Counted from the stretch's first letter, positions 1 through 12,869 are shown. The stretch is DNA of 64,000 nt from Sinonovacula constricta (GCA_007844125.1 CM017561.1:62601256-62665255); one strand, 5' to 3'. The notes: generated by a model from the sequence alone, not told the origin. A program made the numbers and translations.

Positions 1-434
1 GCAACATGAAGTACAGCATCATCAAGTTATGATTTACCCATTAATAAAATTATAAGCTACAATTGTCAACGGCAGAACTGCAATCTCTACAAATATAATA
101 CACATTAAACATAAATCATTTGGTCTGCTCCATTTAATGTCAAATGGCCGGATGTGTTTGATGAAAGACAATTTTAAATGCAACTTGATATCACAAATTG
201 AAATGAATTATTCAAGCTATGACCGTCGAAATAAGTCTGAATATGTTATACATTTTAGGCTAGATGACGGAATTTATTTTAACGAAGATAATTAATGCAT
301 GTTTCCTTGGATAATACATGAAAACAACTACGTGATTTATCAATATATGCTCTGAACAAAAAATGCCGTTCGGCTGCAATACAAAATATCATTAGGTCCT
401 ATTAGTACTAAAACATAATTATATTTAAGCTGAA

Positions 435-575
435 AAAGAGCACACGCGAAAGGTATTCACGTGACAATCAAATGTAAAGAATGAGGCGAAACATTAAATA
501 AAATAGGGCAAACCCGACAGTTACTGCCTTGGAACGGTCAATAAGGGCGCCTTAATGTATTCACCACACAAAACC
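435..575 (-). repeat. Dispersed repeat family R1, copy A
   Basis: Minus-strand copy of an unclassified interspersed repeat. It contains the core seen elsewhere as 'CCTTGGAACGGTCA' next to 'CCCGACAGTTACTG', followed by a diverged 'GAAAGGTATTCACGTGAC' part. The same order recurs at 12.9, 20.8, 28.8, 38.6, 38.8, 53.1, 53.4 and 54.0 kb. No coding capacity or target-site duplication could be recognised by eye. Confidence 0.6.
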
Positions 576-1499
576 GGAAGTATAAGTAGCATCGACTAAA
601 TTCATTTTGGTAAAATCGCACGCATTATCTGGATATATTTAAGTCGTGGATTCGAGATTTTTTTCTTGCAAAAATATACATCTGTCAATTCAAATAATCA
701 ATATTCTAATGACAATACAAATAACATGCGCAGTTAGGTTTATGAGTTGTATACAACAACATAGATACTGACATTTATATATACATGTTCATCAAGTTAT
801 TTCCAAATTAAAAAAAATGTATGCTTTTCATGTGCTTCGCTTTTTAATCAAGACGTTGATTTAAATCTTCGGTTTATTAATGTTCACGTTAAAATTATGC
901 AAAAATGTTATGTAAATCCGTCTCTAATAAAAATGTGAATTAGAAGCGTTTGATTAATATTTATTGTTTCTACTTTTACTATTGATAATAATTTATGTTT
1001 ATCTTGTGATTTGAAAAGAACACAAGAGAAACATATAACCATTTACTTTGATATATAACATATTTATGAACAATTTTCATTATAGATGAAGGTCGCTAAC
1101 TAGCTTAATGGTCCACAAATTCAAGTACGCAAACCAAAACCATGGAACGTTAACATTTCAGGTTACGCTGTCTCGTGTTTTACAACAGCAAACTGTTAGT
1201 TTTATTTTTGTTTTGAGGTACATGTATATCCATTAGTGTACTGTTTGTATACAATAACAGTACAAATTCTGTGGAGTTACTTAAGATTATAGTTTCTTCT
1301 TTATTGTTTATGTGTGAAAGTATTTTTTTAAATAAACAAACTTGAGATTAAACATACTCATCGTTTGGTTCTGAAACTTATTGCGAAACAAACCACAGTC
1401 AATACACGATATCCTATTCTAAACCAGGCAAATTAATCAATGAGATAGGCAGGTAGCAGGAGTGGTACCAACTGACAAACTATACCTGGCTTTTGCCAG

Positions 1500-1612
1500 A
1501 AAAAACAAACAAACATAAACCTAACCGCGACTTCTCGTCTTGGAAAGGGACGCCCTACCTACTGTACCACACTGATAGGTTATCGGTATTTCTTTTGCCA
1601 AGTCATATACAG
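1500..1612 (+). other. Exon-like open frame, unidentified
   Basis: An open frame is bounded by an acceptor-like pyrimidine stretch ending 'CTTTTGCCAG' and a donor-like 'ATACAG|GTAAGG'. If spliced it would be a phase-1 to phase-0 exon of about 37 codons, including 'NRDFSSWKGTPYLLYH'. It lies 1.2 kb upstream of the CARD gene on the same strand. Its phase-0 end does not match the phase-1 acceptor candidate at 2775, so I do not join it to that gene. It may equally be chance. No family was recognised. Confidence 0.18.
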
Positions 1613-2571
1613 GTAAGGTACAAAAATGTATTAAATCGTATGCATACGAATGGAATTCATTTAAACCAAGAATATCAGTTTCTAAAGCAGAAAGGCGTGA
1701 GACATAGTGAGTCAGACATGTTTATGTTACCTAATTACATTTCTTTTACATATCTGTTCCCACAATTTTAAGAAAATGAAAAAATTGTGTGCTCGACCCG
1801 GATCTCAAAAGCAATTGTATTAGAAATTAACTGACCTGAAATTCAGCCCCCGCTTTTAAAGGATAGGTATTAATTGCGACATTAAGACACGTTTAAAACA
1901 GTTAATGGAAACGAATTATGAGTCATTCTCTTTCTGTAAATACCATTTATTGAACAGCATAGCGTTGTCTATGTGGCAGCTTGAAGATTATACTGCAGTT
2001 AATTGATTGGTTAATATAGTTTCGTTATGTTTGTTTCCTATTTGCGACATTCTAAATCATTAAAAATTTTGACAATAGTGTAAATGGGGCATACGAGTTT
2101 GTTTAATAAAATGGAGATGTCATTTGTTAAAAAGTTAACACAGTTTCTATGTATAATATTTCGAATAAATGGCAGAGTGACATTACAGACGACAACATGA
2201 AAATTACAATAATATCTGCACAACTGTCAAAAAAGCAACATAAGTAATATCTCGGCCTTCGTCACCCTTTTCTCACACGTTATAAATAAATACTATATCC
2301 TTAAAAATACATTTTCTCTGTTACGGAGCTATCGAGAGCAATGCTCCTACACAATGCGCCTACACCTTATCTTGTAAGCGACAATAATAAAATCTAAATA
2401 TATAGGACTACAGATATACGATATATCTTGTGTCAAACGCGTGCCTCTAGAACGATATATGATATCGCCTGATATGTATGATAATGGTAAGGAATTCGAA
2501 TAATCTTGTCAACAACAAATTCTTGAACGGTAATGAACGAAAACGACACAGCGCTCACATAAAGCAGACGG

Positions 2572-2579
2572 TATATAAG
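2572..2579 (+). promoter_or_regulatory. TATA box of the CARD gene
   Basis: 'TATATAAG' is a good TATA-box match 224 bases upstream of the chosen ATG. By the usual 25-30 base spacing, transcription would start near 2600-2610, giving a 5' leader of about 190 bases. The preceding 150 bases contain several GATATAT-type motifs, but no clear NF-kB or heat-shock site. Confidence 0.6.
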
Positions 2580-2795
2580 AGCCAGACGTTTGTGGCACTT
2601 TGACAAACCTTTTGAACGACGTTAAAAGAAAGGAACGCGAATTGATTTGTCTATATTGTCTATATTGTCTAACATTGTAAACCATTGACAGTAGTTTGTA
2701 CTATAACCATTAGATTGATTTCGTATGAACTCTTGAAATCTTTATTACTTTCATCAATTTTGACATTACCACCAGATAAATTTAATACAATTAAA

Positions 2796-4013
2796 ATGAA
2801 TCGAAGCGATCAGATGAAGATAACTAAAAACCTTGTTGCTATCAGAAAGACGCTGCACAAAGACATCGACAGTGTTATCGATCGGCTTATTATGGTAAAA
2901 GTGCTCCCACAAGAGTCCAAGGCGGAACTACGGAATCTTAAGCCGTCCGCTCCCCAGCTGCGTTGTGGCTGGATGGTCAACAAGTTGCTACGAAGCGGCC
3001 CAGACGCCTTCAAGAAGTTCATCCATGTTCTAGAAGATATGGGGAAACACTCGCTGGTTCAGACACTAGAGAAATCTGTAGCAGGTAATTACCATTCAAA
3101 GGCAGTTTTTATTAGTATTTTAGCTGATCGTTCTGCTTTGGTAAATCTTTAGTTTGCAGTTGTCAAATTTCACAAACGGATGTTTTAAAATGTGATTTCG
3201 TAAGTCCTAATTCAAGTTTGTTTGAGTGTATAAAAAGGTTGCAATTTGTAAAGTCTCATCCTAAAGGCACAAATAAAAAATGTGATCTAAATCCTTAAAA
3301 AGAAACAACAACTATAGAATAAAATTCTGTGGTTATTTCAGAGTCGCCTAGCATGCAGACTGACAGAGAAAAGACATTCATCATTCCTTCACCAAGCGTA
3401 AGTAAATTTCGTCAAAATGTAACGGTTTACTCAATGGCACTACCATCGTTTTTAAAATGTATAATTATGCCATTAAATAATGCATTATGGTTGTGTTTGC
3501 TTATCTGTTTGGTGTTATGCCCTTCCAAAATATAAATGATATTGTATTCTTTATTAAGGTTTATCCAGACACTCTTTCTATAAGTGAAACGAGGAAACTG
3601 TATCTGACTTGGTTCATGTATGCCCGAATCGTCATGAAAGCTTGTGCCATTTAGATTGCTTACAATGCTTTTGTCGAAGTTAAAACTAATGTATTTTGGT
3701 AAACGTATTTTTAAAATTATTTTAGATCCCTGATCGATTTCCTGCAAAGCTCGATGACATAAGCGGAAAAAAGTGTGAAACTCCAAGAGTTGTGGATGAA
3801 GTGCAACAGTTGGAGCGAATGGTGACCATTGTTTTATCAACGTTAGAAGAGAAGGATGCTAACACCACCAACAACAAAATGGACAACAGAAAAGACATTC
3901 ATCAGCAGCTGCTTTCAGAATCTCATGGAAGCGAACAATTAATGGGATTTTTCAAATCATTGAAGAGAAATCGATTATCTCTTACTGCTCATAGTCTACA
4001 GAGTGTCAATTAA
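2796..4013 (+). CDS. CARD-domain protein, three exons (2796-3084, 3342-3397, 3726-4013)
   Basis: Spliced length is 633 bases, encoding 210 residues. Residues about 7-95 read as a caspase-recruitment (CARD, death-fold) domain: 'NLVAIRKTL' helix 1, 'IDSVIDRLIMVKVLP' helix 2, 'KAELRNL' helix 3, and the characteristic 'RSGPDAFKKFIHVLE' in helices 4-5. This pattern is closest to caspase-2/9- and CRADD-type CARDs. Exon joins are GCAG|GTAATT..TTTCAG|AG and AAGC|GTAAGT..TTTTAG|ATC, and the frame is kept across all three exons. Residues 136-158 form a likely amphipathic helix or coiled coil, followed by an Asn/Lys/Ser-rich tail. There is no caspase protease domain, death domain or NACHT in reach, so an adaptor or regulator of apoptosis or innate signalling is inferred. 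The ATG at 2796 has A at -3 and follows a TATA box; the frame extends upstream only through non-ATG codons. BCL10-like architecture (CARD plus tail) is an alternative reading of its relationship. Confidence 0.82.
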
Positions 4014-4093
4014 AAATGCAAAAAGCTAAAAGGTAAATGCTGTTTAGTTTTGTTTAGATAAATTCTGTGAGCAACACCTGAAAAAGAAAAGAA

Positions 4094-4099
4094 AATAAA
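4094..4099 (+). terminator. Polyadenylation signal of the CARD gene
   Basis: Canonical AATAAA lies 80 bases after the TAA stop. Cleavage would be expected near 4110-4125. This supports 3726-4013 as the terminal exon. Confidence 0.6.
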
Positions 4100-4124
4100 C
4101 TAATAAGTTGAAACTAATGATGTC

Positions 4125-5154
4125 TTGAAAACGTAGCTTAAATTAACTGGTCAATAGGGAGCAATTTATGTTGATAAAGGTACTTTTTAAGACATTATTG
4201 TATAAGCTAAGTCAAAACATTGAAAACAGTTCGTTGATATTTACTGATGTAAAATTTTAAAAGCTATAAACATACAATCATTGTAGCTCATATAAAAAGT
4301 TATGAACTGGTTGTAAATAAGTTCGTTGAAAACGGACGAGTTATACCTTTGACAAAAATGAATATAAAGCGTGTTTTATTCTTTGCAAATTAACATATCT
4401 AAGGTATTGAACTAAAATATCATTTTAGTGAAACACGCTTAAAGGTAAATTGGCCATTATGATTTGTCCAAAAAGTGTATCTTACAAAGGAAATATTTGC
4501 AATGTTCAATTCCTAACGAATAACAGTGTATATAATCATGTTGCGTAAATAATATTTATGTCAGTAAAGAATATGTGTTCATTTATGTGTGACAAATTTA
4601 TAAAAAATGTATTTATTTGACTTGACAGTATTGCTGTTTGTGATTAAATTATTCATAAAAGTTTTCCTTTCTTGTCAGTGATTTTTTGTAATGAACAAGC
4701 AATCATTGTACAAGATGTGCTTCTGTTGGAAACATGAACTCTATTTCATTGCACCAGTAACAACCCAAGTAAATTCAATATGTACAGAAAATATTTTTAA
4801 TGTTATTTGAAGTGGTATTTGGTGGCTTCTTTACTATTAACTTGTACACAATATTTTGCATCCTTTCTGATCAGGTTTCTATAAAGTTAAATGACAACAA
4901 CTTAAAAATGTTCTTATTATACAAAAACTCTCTCTTTATCTCATAAGGTTTATCTTTTTTGTCAACGGTAAGAATAACCAACTATCAGACAGTGAAACAT
5001 CTTTTAACAAACAAACACGTTTTGCTCCATCTCTTGGGAATTTAGTTTCAAGCGTGCTATTTTCACGTTTGTAAATGTCCTTACACACTTAACATGCTAG
5101 AATAAAAATATAAAAATGTTACACACATGTAAATATTAAAATATCTATGTTTAT
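4125..5154. other. Intergenic stretch, no gene seen
   Basis: AT-rich sequence downstream of the CARD gene. No open frame of note, mobile-element signature or tandem repeat was recognised. Confidence 0.6.
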
Positions 5155-5805
5155 AAATTAATGTTTTACGATATCTTTGAGGTCAATGTGTTGCCATTGT
5201 GGGATCATGACTAGTAAACGTCGATTTTGTCATGAAAGCCAACATAATCACACATCTCGTACAAAATTGCAAACCTGTCCCATTTAAGGACGCACCTCCC
5301 CCCAACCCCAGGTTTCTTCTATGTGATGATTGGATCGCATGCTGTAGAATTATTTTCAGCTGTTCTCGTTCATTTTATGACAGACCGGGAATAATGTGAT
5401 CTCAGAACATCACCAACAACGAAACTCAAATAAGATAGATTTTAAATAAGTGTGGAAATAAATCTAGTTTTGAAACAAAATTACTGACAATTACTTCTTG
5501 AAATGTAAAAATATCTTTCAAAACAAATGGCCTAACAAATAACATAAAAATGCAACAACTATTTATGGTACTATTTTAGAATGGCTCTCTTGCACAACGT
5601 AATTATTAGGTGTCAAGTATGCATACACATATCTTCTATAAGGAAACACCCAGATAAAATATAACAAAAACAAACAAAACAACAACAACAAGATGGCAGT
5701 ATAAAGTAAAGTGTTTAAAAAGGTTTTACTCTTCCATTAAAACGCATTATAATGGAATTCGAAAAAAGCGACGCACAACATAACAAAATTACACATTAAA
5801 ATTAA
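5155..5805 (+). repeat. Diverged copy of the array-unit head (old duplicate 1)
   Basis: From about 5330 onward this follows the start of array unit 1 (8856-9385) motif by motif: 'GATCGCATG', 'TTTTATGACAGAC', 'ATAATGTGATCTC', 'AAATCTAGTTTTGAAAC', 'ATAAGGAAACA', 'GGAATTCGAAAA' and 'CACAACATAACAAAATTAC'. There are many substitutions and indels. The first 200 bases also align with 5836-5960. It is therefore an older, separately decayed relative of the tandem units. Confidence 0.75.
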
Positions 5806-5824
5806 TGTTAAAGAAACTATGACT

Positions 5825-6135
5825 ATATAATTAGTTTTATACGATTTCTGTAAGGCAAAGCCAATGCGTTACCATTCTGCGATCATAACTTGTAATCGTC
5901 GATTTTATCATGAAAGTAAAACAAACTCACACCTCTCGTGTAAATCTACAGACCGACCCCGTGTACTGTCGCAACATTTCTTCAAGATGGCATGTTACTC
6001 CAAACACGCATTAGTTGTGCGAATATTTTATTTCTAATTTCCGGTTTCTGATGATGGGATAGCATGTTTTAAGAGTAATTAAATTAATCTTCAGCTTTTA
6101 AGCACTCTTGTCAATTTTATGACAGCATAAAATTA
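5825..6135 (+). repeat. Diverged copy of the array-unit head (old duplicate 2)
   Basis: Parallels 5155-5405 with shared landmarks: 'TACGAT.TCTG', 'ATCATAACTTGTAATCGTCG' versus 'ATCATGACTAGTAAACGTCG', 'TCATGAAAG', 'CACCTCTCGT', and then 'GATGATGGGATAGCATG' and 'TTTTATGACAG'. It is more decayed than duplicate 1 and truncated after the TTTTATGACAG block. Confidence 0.65.
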
Positions 6136-6139
6136 GATT

Positions 6140-7190
6140 TCGAAGGTTCAGGAACTCATAGAAATAAGAACTAGTACAAGTTACAAGAAGTCGTTAAGGA
6201 TGCGTTAAAACAGTGCGGTAGTGGGGTTAGAATAAACACATTAAATCATTTTTTTGAATAAAAAACATATCGAGATTACGGAAGATGATGAGCAAGTGCT
6301 TTCCATTTAATAATAAAATTATTACTTTTCATTTTTTATATATTGTAATATAATTTAATATCACAGATGAATGTTAATAAATTTAATACAATTTGAAAAA
6401 ATGAGTCTGATATATTCGTAATTGTTCTTTTTTTAATTGCATCTTCAAACTCTTTTCAGCCATGCTTATTCGTAAAGGTCATTTCATAGTCATACGAATT
6501 CTTCCTAATTTATTCGTTATTCAATTATTTTTAATTTGATTTATTTCGTTACGACAGAAAAATCTCAGTATGGAAATTATAGGCATTTATTTTGATTTTA
6601 TGTACTTATTAACACCTATTGGGATTTTTTTAAACAACGATGATGAGTTAAAATAAAATTATTTGAATTTGTTCTTACTTTTATATGGTTAAACTGTTCC
6701 CCGCATAGGAATGTGTTTTGTTTGTTTTTTCTAACATAAATGAAGTACGGGGAGATGGTGTTCCTTTTAATACAAATTGGATAATTAAAATGTCTAATCA
6801 AAATGAGACCGTTTACATTACGCGCATGCATCGTGAGAATGCGAAAAAGGACCAAACAAACCCAATAAAAGGCACGAATTGTGAGGTACAGGCGAAAAAA
6901 ACAAACATCAAAAAACTTAACGGAATACCCTCTGTAGCAGTGGACGTCATAATCATGATAAATACAATTGTTATTATTTATTCATTAAAATTGTAAGTAC
7001 ATATTTATTAAGCACATTCAAAGAAAATCAGGTGCAAAAATGTTCATTTCTACAAAAAGAAGTTTTCTTATTCGTTTTGCAATCACACGGACGCAGTTTA
7101 ATCGAGTTTTTTTAGAAAGACATCCACAAGAAATACAAGATATAATATTACTACAGATATTTTAAAATAAAATATCCAAGACAAAATAAG
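6140..7190. other. Intergenic stretch, no gene seen
   Basis: AT-rich sequence with overlapping short open frames on both strands near 6616-6996. None has splice signals, composition or motifs that suggest coding. Confidence 0.5.
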
Positions 7191-7199
7191 AATGAGCAG

Positions 7200-7365
7200 A
7201 TTCGCATGAAATGTGTATCACACAATGCGGATAACCCAAGGTATGCGCTCACTGCGTTGGTTCTAGTCCAGTGGGGGGAAGGACTCAAAGTAGGAAGATC
7301 CTGTGTTGGGTTTCCCGTCCCGCAAAACAATAACAACAACAACAACTACTACAACAACAAAGAAG
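7200..7365 (+). repeat. Possible short interspersed element remnant with (AAC)n tail
   Basis: A GC-richer block around 'CTGCGTTGGTTCTAGTCCAG' and 'GTTGGGTTTCCCGTCCCGC' runs directly into an ACAATAACAACAACAAC tail. A simple-repeat tail after a GC-rich body is typical of SINEs. No RNA polymerase III A and B boxes were found, so the class is uncertain. Confidence 0.3.
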
Positions 7366-7896
7366 CTATGCGTCAATATATTGTCAGCTTTTTTCTTCTT
7401 ACATCAAAAACAACAAAGACACACGTTCAACACCTTTTTCGTTTTGGCAGTTGACCCTAGGATTAAACTTTAACAGCTGAAGACTAAAGTTTAGATTCCG
7501 AGCATTTTGCAATGTAACGATTTCTCAGGACTTTTCTCCTTAACAAAATTACGTATCTATTGAAATAATGGTCCACAGCTAGCAAGGTTCGTTGCTGAAA
7601 GATTTCCTATTTTTGCAGTAATGTACTGCTGGAAATTGTAGTTTTGCCCGGAAATCAGATAACAAGCTGTGTCATTCACACCACCAGACGTCAATATATA
7701 TAATTGTGTTCATAAACAGAAACGTGAATTAATTTTGTATGAAGAAAAAATAACTTAACGTATGTTATATTTTAATATAGTGATGCTGGGATGGTAATAA
7801 AATTTTACTTATTGACTTGTAAGTTAAAAAGTGTCACATGCACATGAATATTCGCATTAACATGTACATATTTTTGTAAATATTTATAAGCGCCTT

Positions 7897-7908
7897 TGCG
7901 CATGCGCA
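7897..7908. promoter_or_regulatory. NRF-1-type palindrome TGCGCATGCGCA
   Basis: A perfect 12-base palindrome matches the NRF-1 consensus (YGCGCAYGCGCR) and is conspicuous in an AT-rich background. NRF-1 sites usually lie in promoters, but no adjacent gene was identified, so function is inference only. Confidence 0.3.
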
Positions 7909-10900
7909 TGTTTCGGGAGATCTAGTTATTGTCAACGCTATAACATACAGCCTTAGCGATTGATACTACATTATTTTACAGTTTAAATCAGGCTGTAAAT
8001 TTGAAAAAAAGAACTCTACAATGTAAAGTTATCTATTTGGCAAATCGTGTGAAAAGTATGCTTCACAGATTGCTTGATTTATTATGTTCTTGAAAGTTTT
8101 TATTACGGCAACATATTGCCGAGTATTGTATCGTTAGCGGAAAATTAGATAAGCAGTTATGACAAAGATATTTTATAGTCAGAACAGATGCGACTGAGTT
8201 TGATTGAATAATAATATATAGAACTACCAAGTACACATAAGGAAACACAAACAAACTAGGATATTTGTTGAAATTCTGAAGTATGTTTCGGACGCATCAG
8301 CAGTATGAATAATGTTGTAACCTTCAACGTTTGGAATACGATAAAAATATTTCTTATACAATACAATTGCCTGGATTATAATATATTATTAAAGCCTTCA
8401 TTGAATAAACCAGTCATAACCACATTTAAACAACATTGTATGTTTTCAAAATATTCACAAAGAATGGCAACGAACGAGTATGCCAATAAAACACAATACT
8501 GCTATATTGTATCTGTAAGATATTTCGGATATGAATATTATAACATGGTTTGAACAATGTTGGACAATTATTAAATAGACGGTTCTTATTTTCATACATA
8601 TACACGTTTTCTAAAATTTGCCAACAAACCTTCACACTATTAAAAAGGTGGCACAATCCTACTTGATTTCGGCACCCTAGTAATTTTACATGGTTGGTCC
8701 TGAAATTTGTCGAACACGTCCTACATTCTGCACACGCTTGCAGCAAAGTCTTCCACGAATGATCGTTACAATTATTCAAGTCGATGTGTTTGTTTCTCCA
8801 AAAGGCATTAACTATACCAACTCTTTTTACAGTTCTCTTCTTTGTGATGATAGGATCGCATGGTTTAGAATTATTCTCAACAATTCTCCTCATTTTATGA
8901 CAGACAGGGAACGATGTGATCTCCGAAGCTTGAAAAGGATTTTGAAAGAAAAGAGTGACAACAAATCTAGTTTTGAAACAAATATACTGCAAATTACCTA
9001 TTGAAATGTTAAAACCTCTTTGAAACAAATGGCCGAACAAATATCATAAAAATGCAATTGTATATTGTACTGTTTTAGAATGGTTTTCATGCATAAGGTA
9101 ATAAATCGGTGTCAAGTACACGGTGCATACAAATATTTTTATATAAGGAAACATCTAGATAAAATTTAACAAAAACAATGCGGCAGGATAAAGCAACTAC
9201 TTAAGAAAACCGGGATCTTTCGATAAAAGGCACACGCGTTTCAAACGACACGACTCAAATGTAAAATGTGAAATAGCTAAAGTGGTACTTGTACGAAGGT
9301 TTTGCTCCTATATTAAAGCGCAATGTAATTGAATTCGAAAAAGCAACGACACACAACATAACAAAATTACAATAATCGTCACTCCGCCGTACTCAGAATT
9401 CTAATAGTCAATTAGAAGACATTTCTGTTTCTAAAGTTAACTCGAAAAGTAGAGAAAGTAGATTATATTTACATTTTCCTTTCTTAATTGAACATTTTCT
9501 CGACATATGCATTTGTTTAGTTTTGATTCTGTTGTTCGAGTTAATCCAGTACTTGCAATAACTTGCAATTATCCCTTAATTTATAGCGAGTTTAGGAGTT
9601 TTACACTACTGTGAACTAACTTATTCTTAGTTAAATACTAGGTTGTATACAATGATATCATACAGATGCGAACCATTTTCAATAGTGGTATATTTTCAAC
9701 AAAATGAACATTTAATTAAATGGACTGTTCAAAGAAATGGGTTGTCTTAGATATAGATTAGTATACTTAGGTGATATTTGTTGTTTTTCTAAAGGTCAAA
9801 AAACAAAAAGAGAAACCAAGTTAATCAACTTACCTACTTGTATCTGTCTTTAAAAAGTATTTCCAACCTCTAATTTATCACGTTAAATCATGTGCATAAT
9901 ATTTATTTAGGACCTTATCACAACTGTTGCATAAACAGAGCCGTCGTGAATATAGCTTACATATGAAGTAATTACGCTATTCAAGAAAATTTTGCTTAAG
10001 ACGTTTACAGAAGAGCCAGAACGAAACTTTCTTGCAAGTATGTTTAGTTTCGCTTTTGCATGCATATTAGGGTAAATACGAATTTTCCTTAGTTTCATAA
10101 AGAAATGTAGAAAGTATTCGGATATATATGCGAATCTTCAAAATCTTGACTTCGACTTGTTTTTGTTGTTGTTGTTTTTGTTGTTACTTTGTTTGTCTTT
10201 TTTGCTTTTTGTATTTTTTGTTGCTATTTTTTCAATAACGTTATGTAATATGGACATCTTATATAAATAGAACCCAAATGCATTCTCTGTACAAAAGTAC
10301 TACGTTGGTACTGAAATAATAAGGAATGAGTTGTTTAATGTATTCTTTACATCCTAAGTTTTTTAATAACAATTTTTATATAATAGACATTTGGGCATAA
10401 AATAATAAATATATTATAAATTTACTTTTAAATCACCCTATTACATTAGGAAGACAATGCTCCTTTTTAGCTTTAATCCTATGCTTATTTAATTAAAGAA
10501 GACAAACTCAAATTTTTATTAGAACAATAGTTTAAACAAAGCTACTTTGTATGCTGCTTTAACAATATTTGTTTTTCTTTGTAATTATAGGAAATAATAA
10601 AGATAACATTATTTTGAATCAAGCATGGCTAGGTTTAAGCTTTCTTCCAGATTTGGTTACTTTATATAATAAAATATAGCAATATTGTACAGTGAAAGTA
10701 CTTCTCTTCACTAGAATTTATCCATAAACCCCAAACTGCCACAATAAATCCTAACTTGTTACATTATGTCAAGCAAATGTATATTGTTCAGTCAAAATGG
10801 TGTTTTATGTTAAGAATGATTTGCAACCGTATTTTTGAGACGCACATATGATTTAATTTGTATCATTTCTTCCCTACGATTACAGCACTCTAGTAATAAA

Positions 10901-12349
10901 AAGGTCTCTCCTAAAATATGAACATCAGAATGGGCTTTATGTCATTGGACTTAAAAGTATCTTCTTTAATGTAATTTAACTCTGAAGTTTATAGAATTAA
11001 TAAAAACACATGGATACAAAATGTAATCTACATTAACCAGGAATTAGGACGCGCTTCATAAAACAGAAAATTAAAAAAATTTGCTTTGATATTTTCTGTT
11101 TTGGTTCATGGTAACAAGAAAATATGCCTTCCAACTGGGCCAATCTGTTGCATTTACTTAATTATGTTCTTATCTTAAGTGAGCTTCCTATGTAAAGTGA
11201 CAAAGAAAGGAAAGGAAATGCAGTTTGTTCATGTAAGTGTTATTGCTTTATGCTTTAAAAAGGGTTCCACACTGCGGCGCGACAAATCCAGCTTGTTCTA
11301 ATGGTTATAACAAATCACTGCGTTCTTTTATTGCCAAAACATTGTAAGAGTTCTAAAGGCATATACCATAAAATATATAAGAGATGATAAGATTACACTG
11401 TGAATAACGCATTAAGATAACTTTAGAAGTGGCTGTTGGTGCCGCTCCGGAGAATGCATTTCTATGTACACGATAATGTAGCAGGCTATAACAGAATATC
11501 GCAGTTGTTCGTCGAGAACTTTTCAGAAAAACAAACAACAACAGGCATTCCACTAACAGTGTAGCTTGCAACAAAATTCTTTAGCTTGCACTTATAAAAA
11601 TTAAAGAAGGTATTATTAAGAATTCGTAGCTGTTTGGAAAGGTGTTGAACAAATGAAACCGAGTATGCCGATGTTGACAAAGCAGTTGTTGTGACACATG
11701 ACAAAGAAGAAAGCAAAGTAGAAGATAGTTTAGTTCCTATCATTACTATTATTACCCCCGCATATTTGTGTAATGAATCCAGAGTTAAGGAGAGTGTTTA
11801 GTTCCCAGGATAGTTATTTTCTTGTTTAAAGATCATGTTTTCTGCAGCGCCATGGATGTCTCACTTTCGTGATTTATCTTTTTTTTATAAATTAACATAG
11901 GAATACAGTTATTGGTTACTGGTACAAGGAAAGCATCACCGACATTGTCACAATAAACGGTGTTGGTGTAAGAAACAAATAGTAAAAATAAACCCACACA
12001 CCACTTTAAGTAAGTACATTAGTCCTTCCACTCTTTACTGTTAATCTCGGCCGATGATAGAATGACGAACGAATATATATACATTTTAATATAATCGAAA
12101 TATCACTTTGCAGATTTGATTTTTTTTTCTTTTTTTAATTATTTTTACAGTTTGTTTTTAAGTATGCAATGTGGTTATTTCATATTAATTTAACTCACCT
12201 CATTTTAGATATGTATATTTCATTAACTTCGCATCACGTCACATTTGTCATTTCACACAACATCCCGTGTATAGCCCTAATGATATATATTATATTTAAT
12301 ACCATGCTATTTCTTCTAAAATTACAGAACCTCTTAAAAATTGTTCTTT

Positions 12350-12450
12350 CTTTTCACTTGGCTTTCACGTGAAAAACCTTTGTCCTGTGCCTTTTTAGAG
12401 TTTGATATGTGTTGCAATGCTCATAGGACTTTGTCATATATTTTATTCAT
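12350..12450 (+). repeat. Partial R1 repeat inside unit 1
   Basis: The block 'CTTTGTCCTGTGCC' .. 'GCAATGCTCATAGGACTTTG' matches the right half of the R1 copy about 640 bases downstream. It is present at the corresponding positions of units 2 (20245-20330) and 3 (28285-28375), so it predates the tandem duplication. Confidence 0.65.
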
Positions 12451-12869
12451 GATCACAACAATGTTTATTGTGCAGTATGGTGGTCGAAAAAAAGTCTCCC
12501 CGTGCATGTAATCTATGTTGTCATTTAATTCATCCTATAAGGATTGTTACGTGTATTTCCTTTGATGGACACTGGACTTTGGTTCCTCAATTCCGTCTTC
12601 ATATGAACAGGATGCTACAACCGTTTATTCTTGTCTGGTCATGTATTTTTCTTTATTCCAAAAGTTAATTTCGCTTATAATCAACATTTTTTTGTTTAGA
12701 TTATTCTAATCGAAATAATACCCCATTCTTTTCTAAGCACAGTGGACAATATTTTTCAATAACATCACTACTTTCGTCATGACTTATTAAAAGAAAACCT
12801 CAGCGCATGGACATTTTTGTATTAAAAATAGATCAGGTTTCTTTTTGTTGCTTGCATTTGAGAAACTTT

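Noticed and set aside
2810..3022. 70-codon minus-strand frame across CARD exon 1
   Set aside because: Shadow of the real exon, which has matching splice sites and a recognisable domain on the plus strand.
8426..9040. Longest open frame in the window, 204 codons, minus strand
   Set aside because: It spans the left edge of unit 1. The same stretch in units 2 and 3 and in the old copy at 5330-5480 has stops and length changes in that frame, so coding is not conserved. No domain was recognised.
9907..10098. 63-codon minus-strand frame in unit 1, near a GTAG|GTAAGT donor-like site conserved in all units
   Set aside because: Units 2 and 3 have a stop in the frame and many amino-acid changes, so it is not under coding constraint. 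The donor-like site has no recognisable exon before it.
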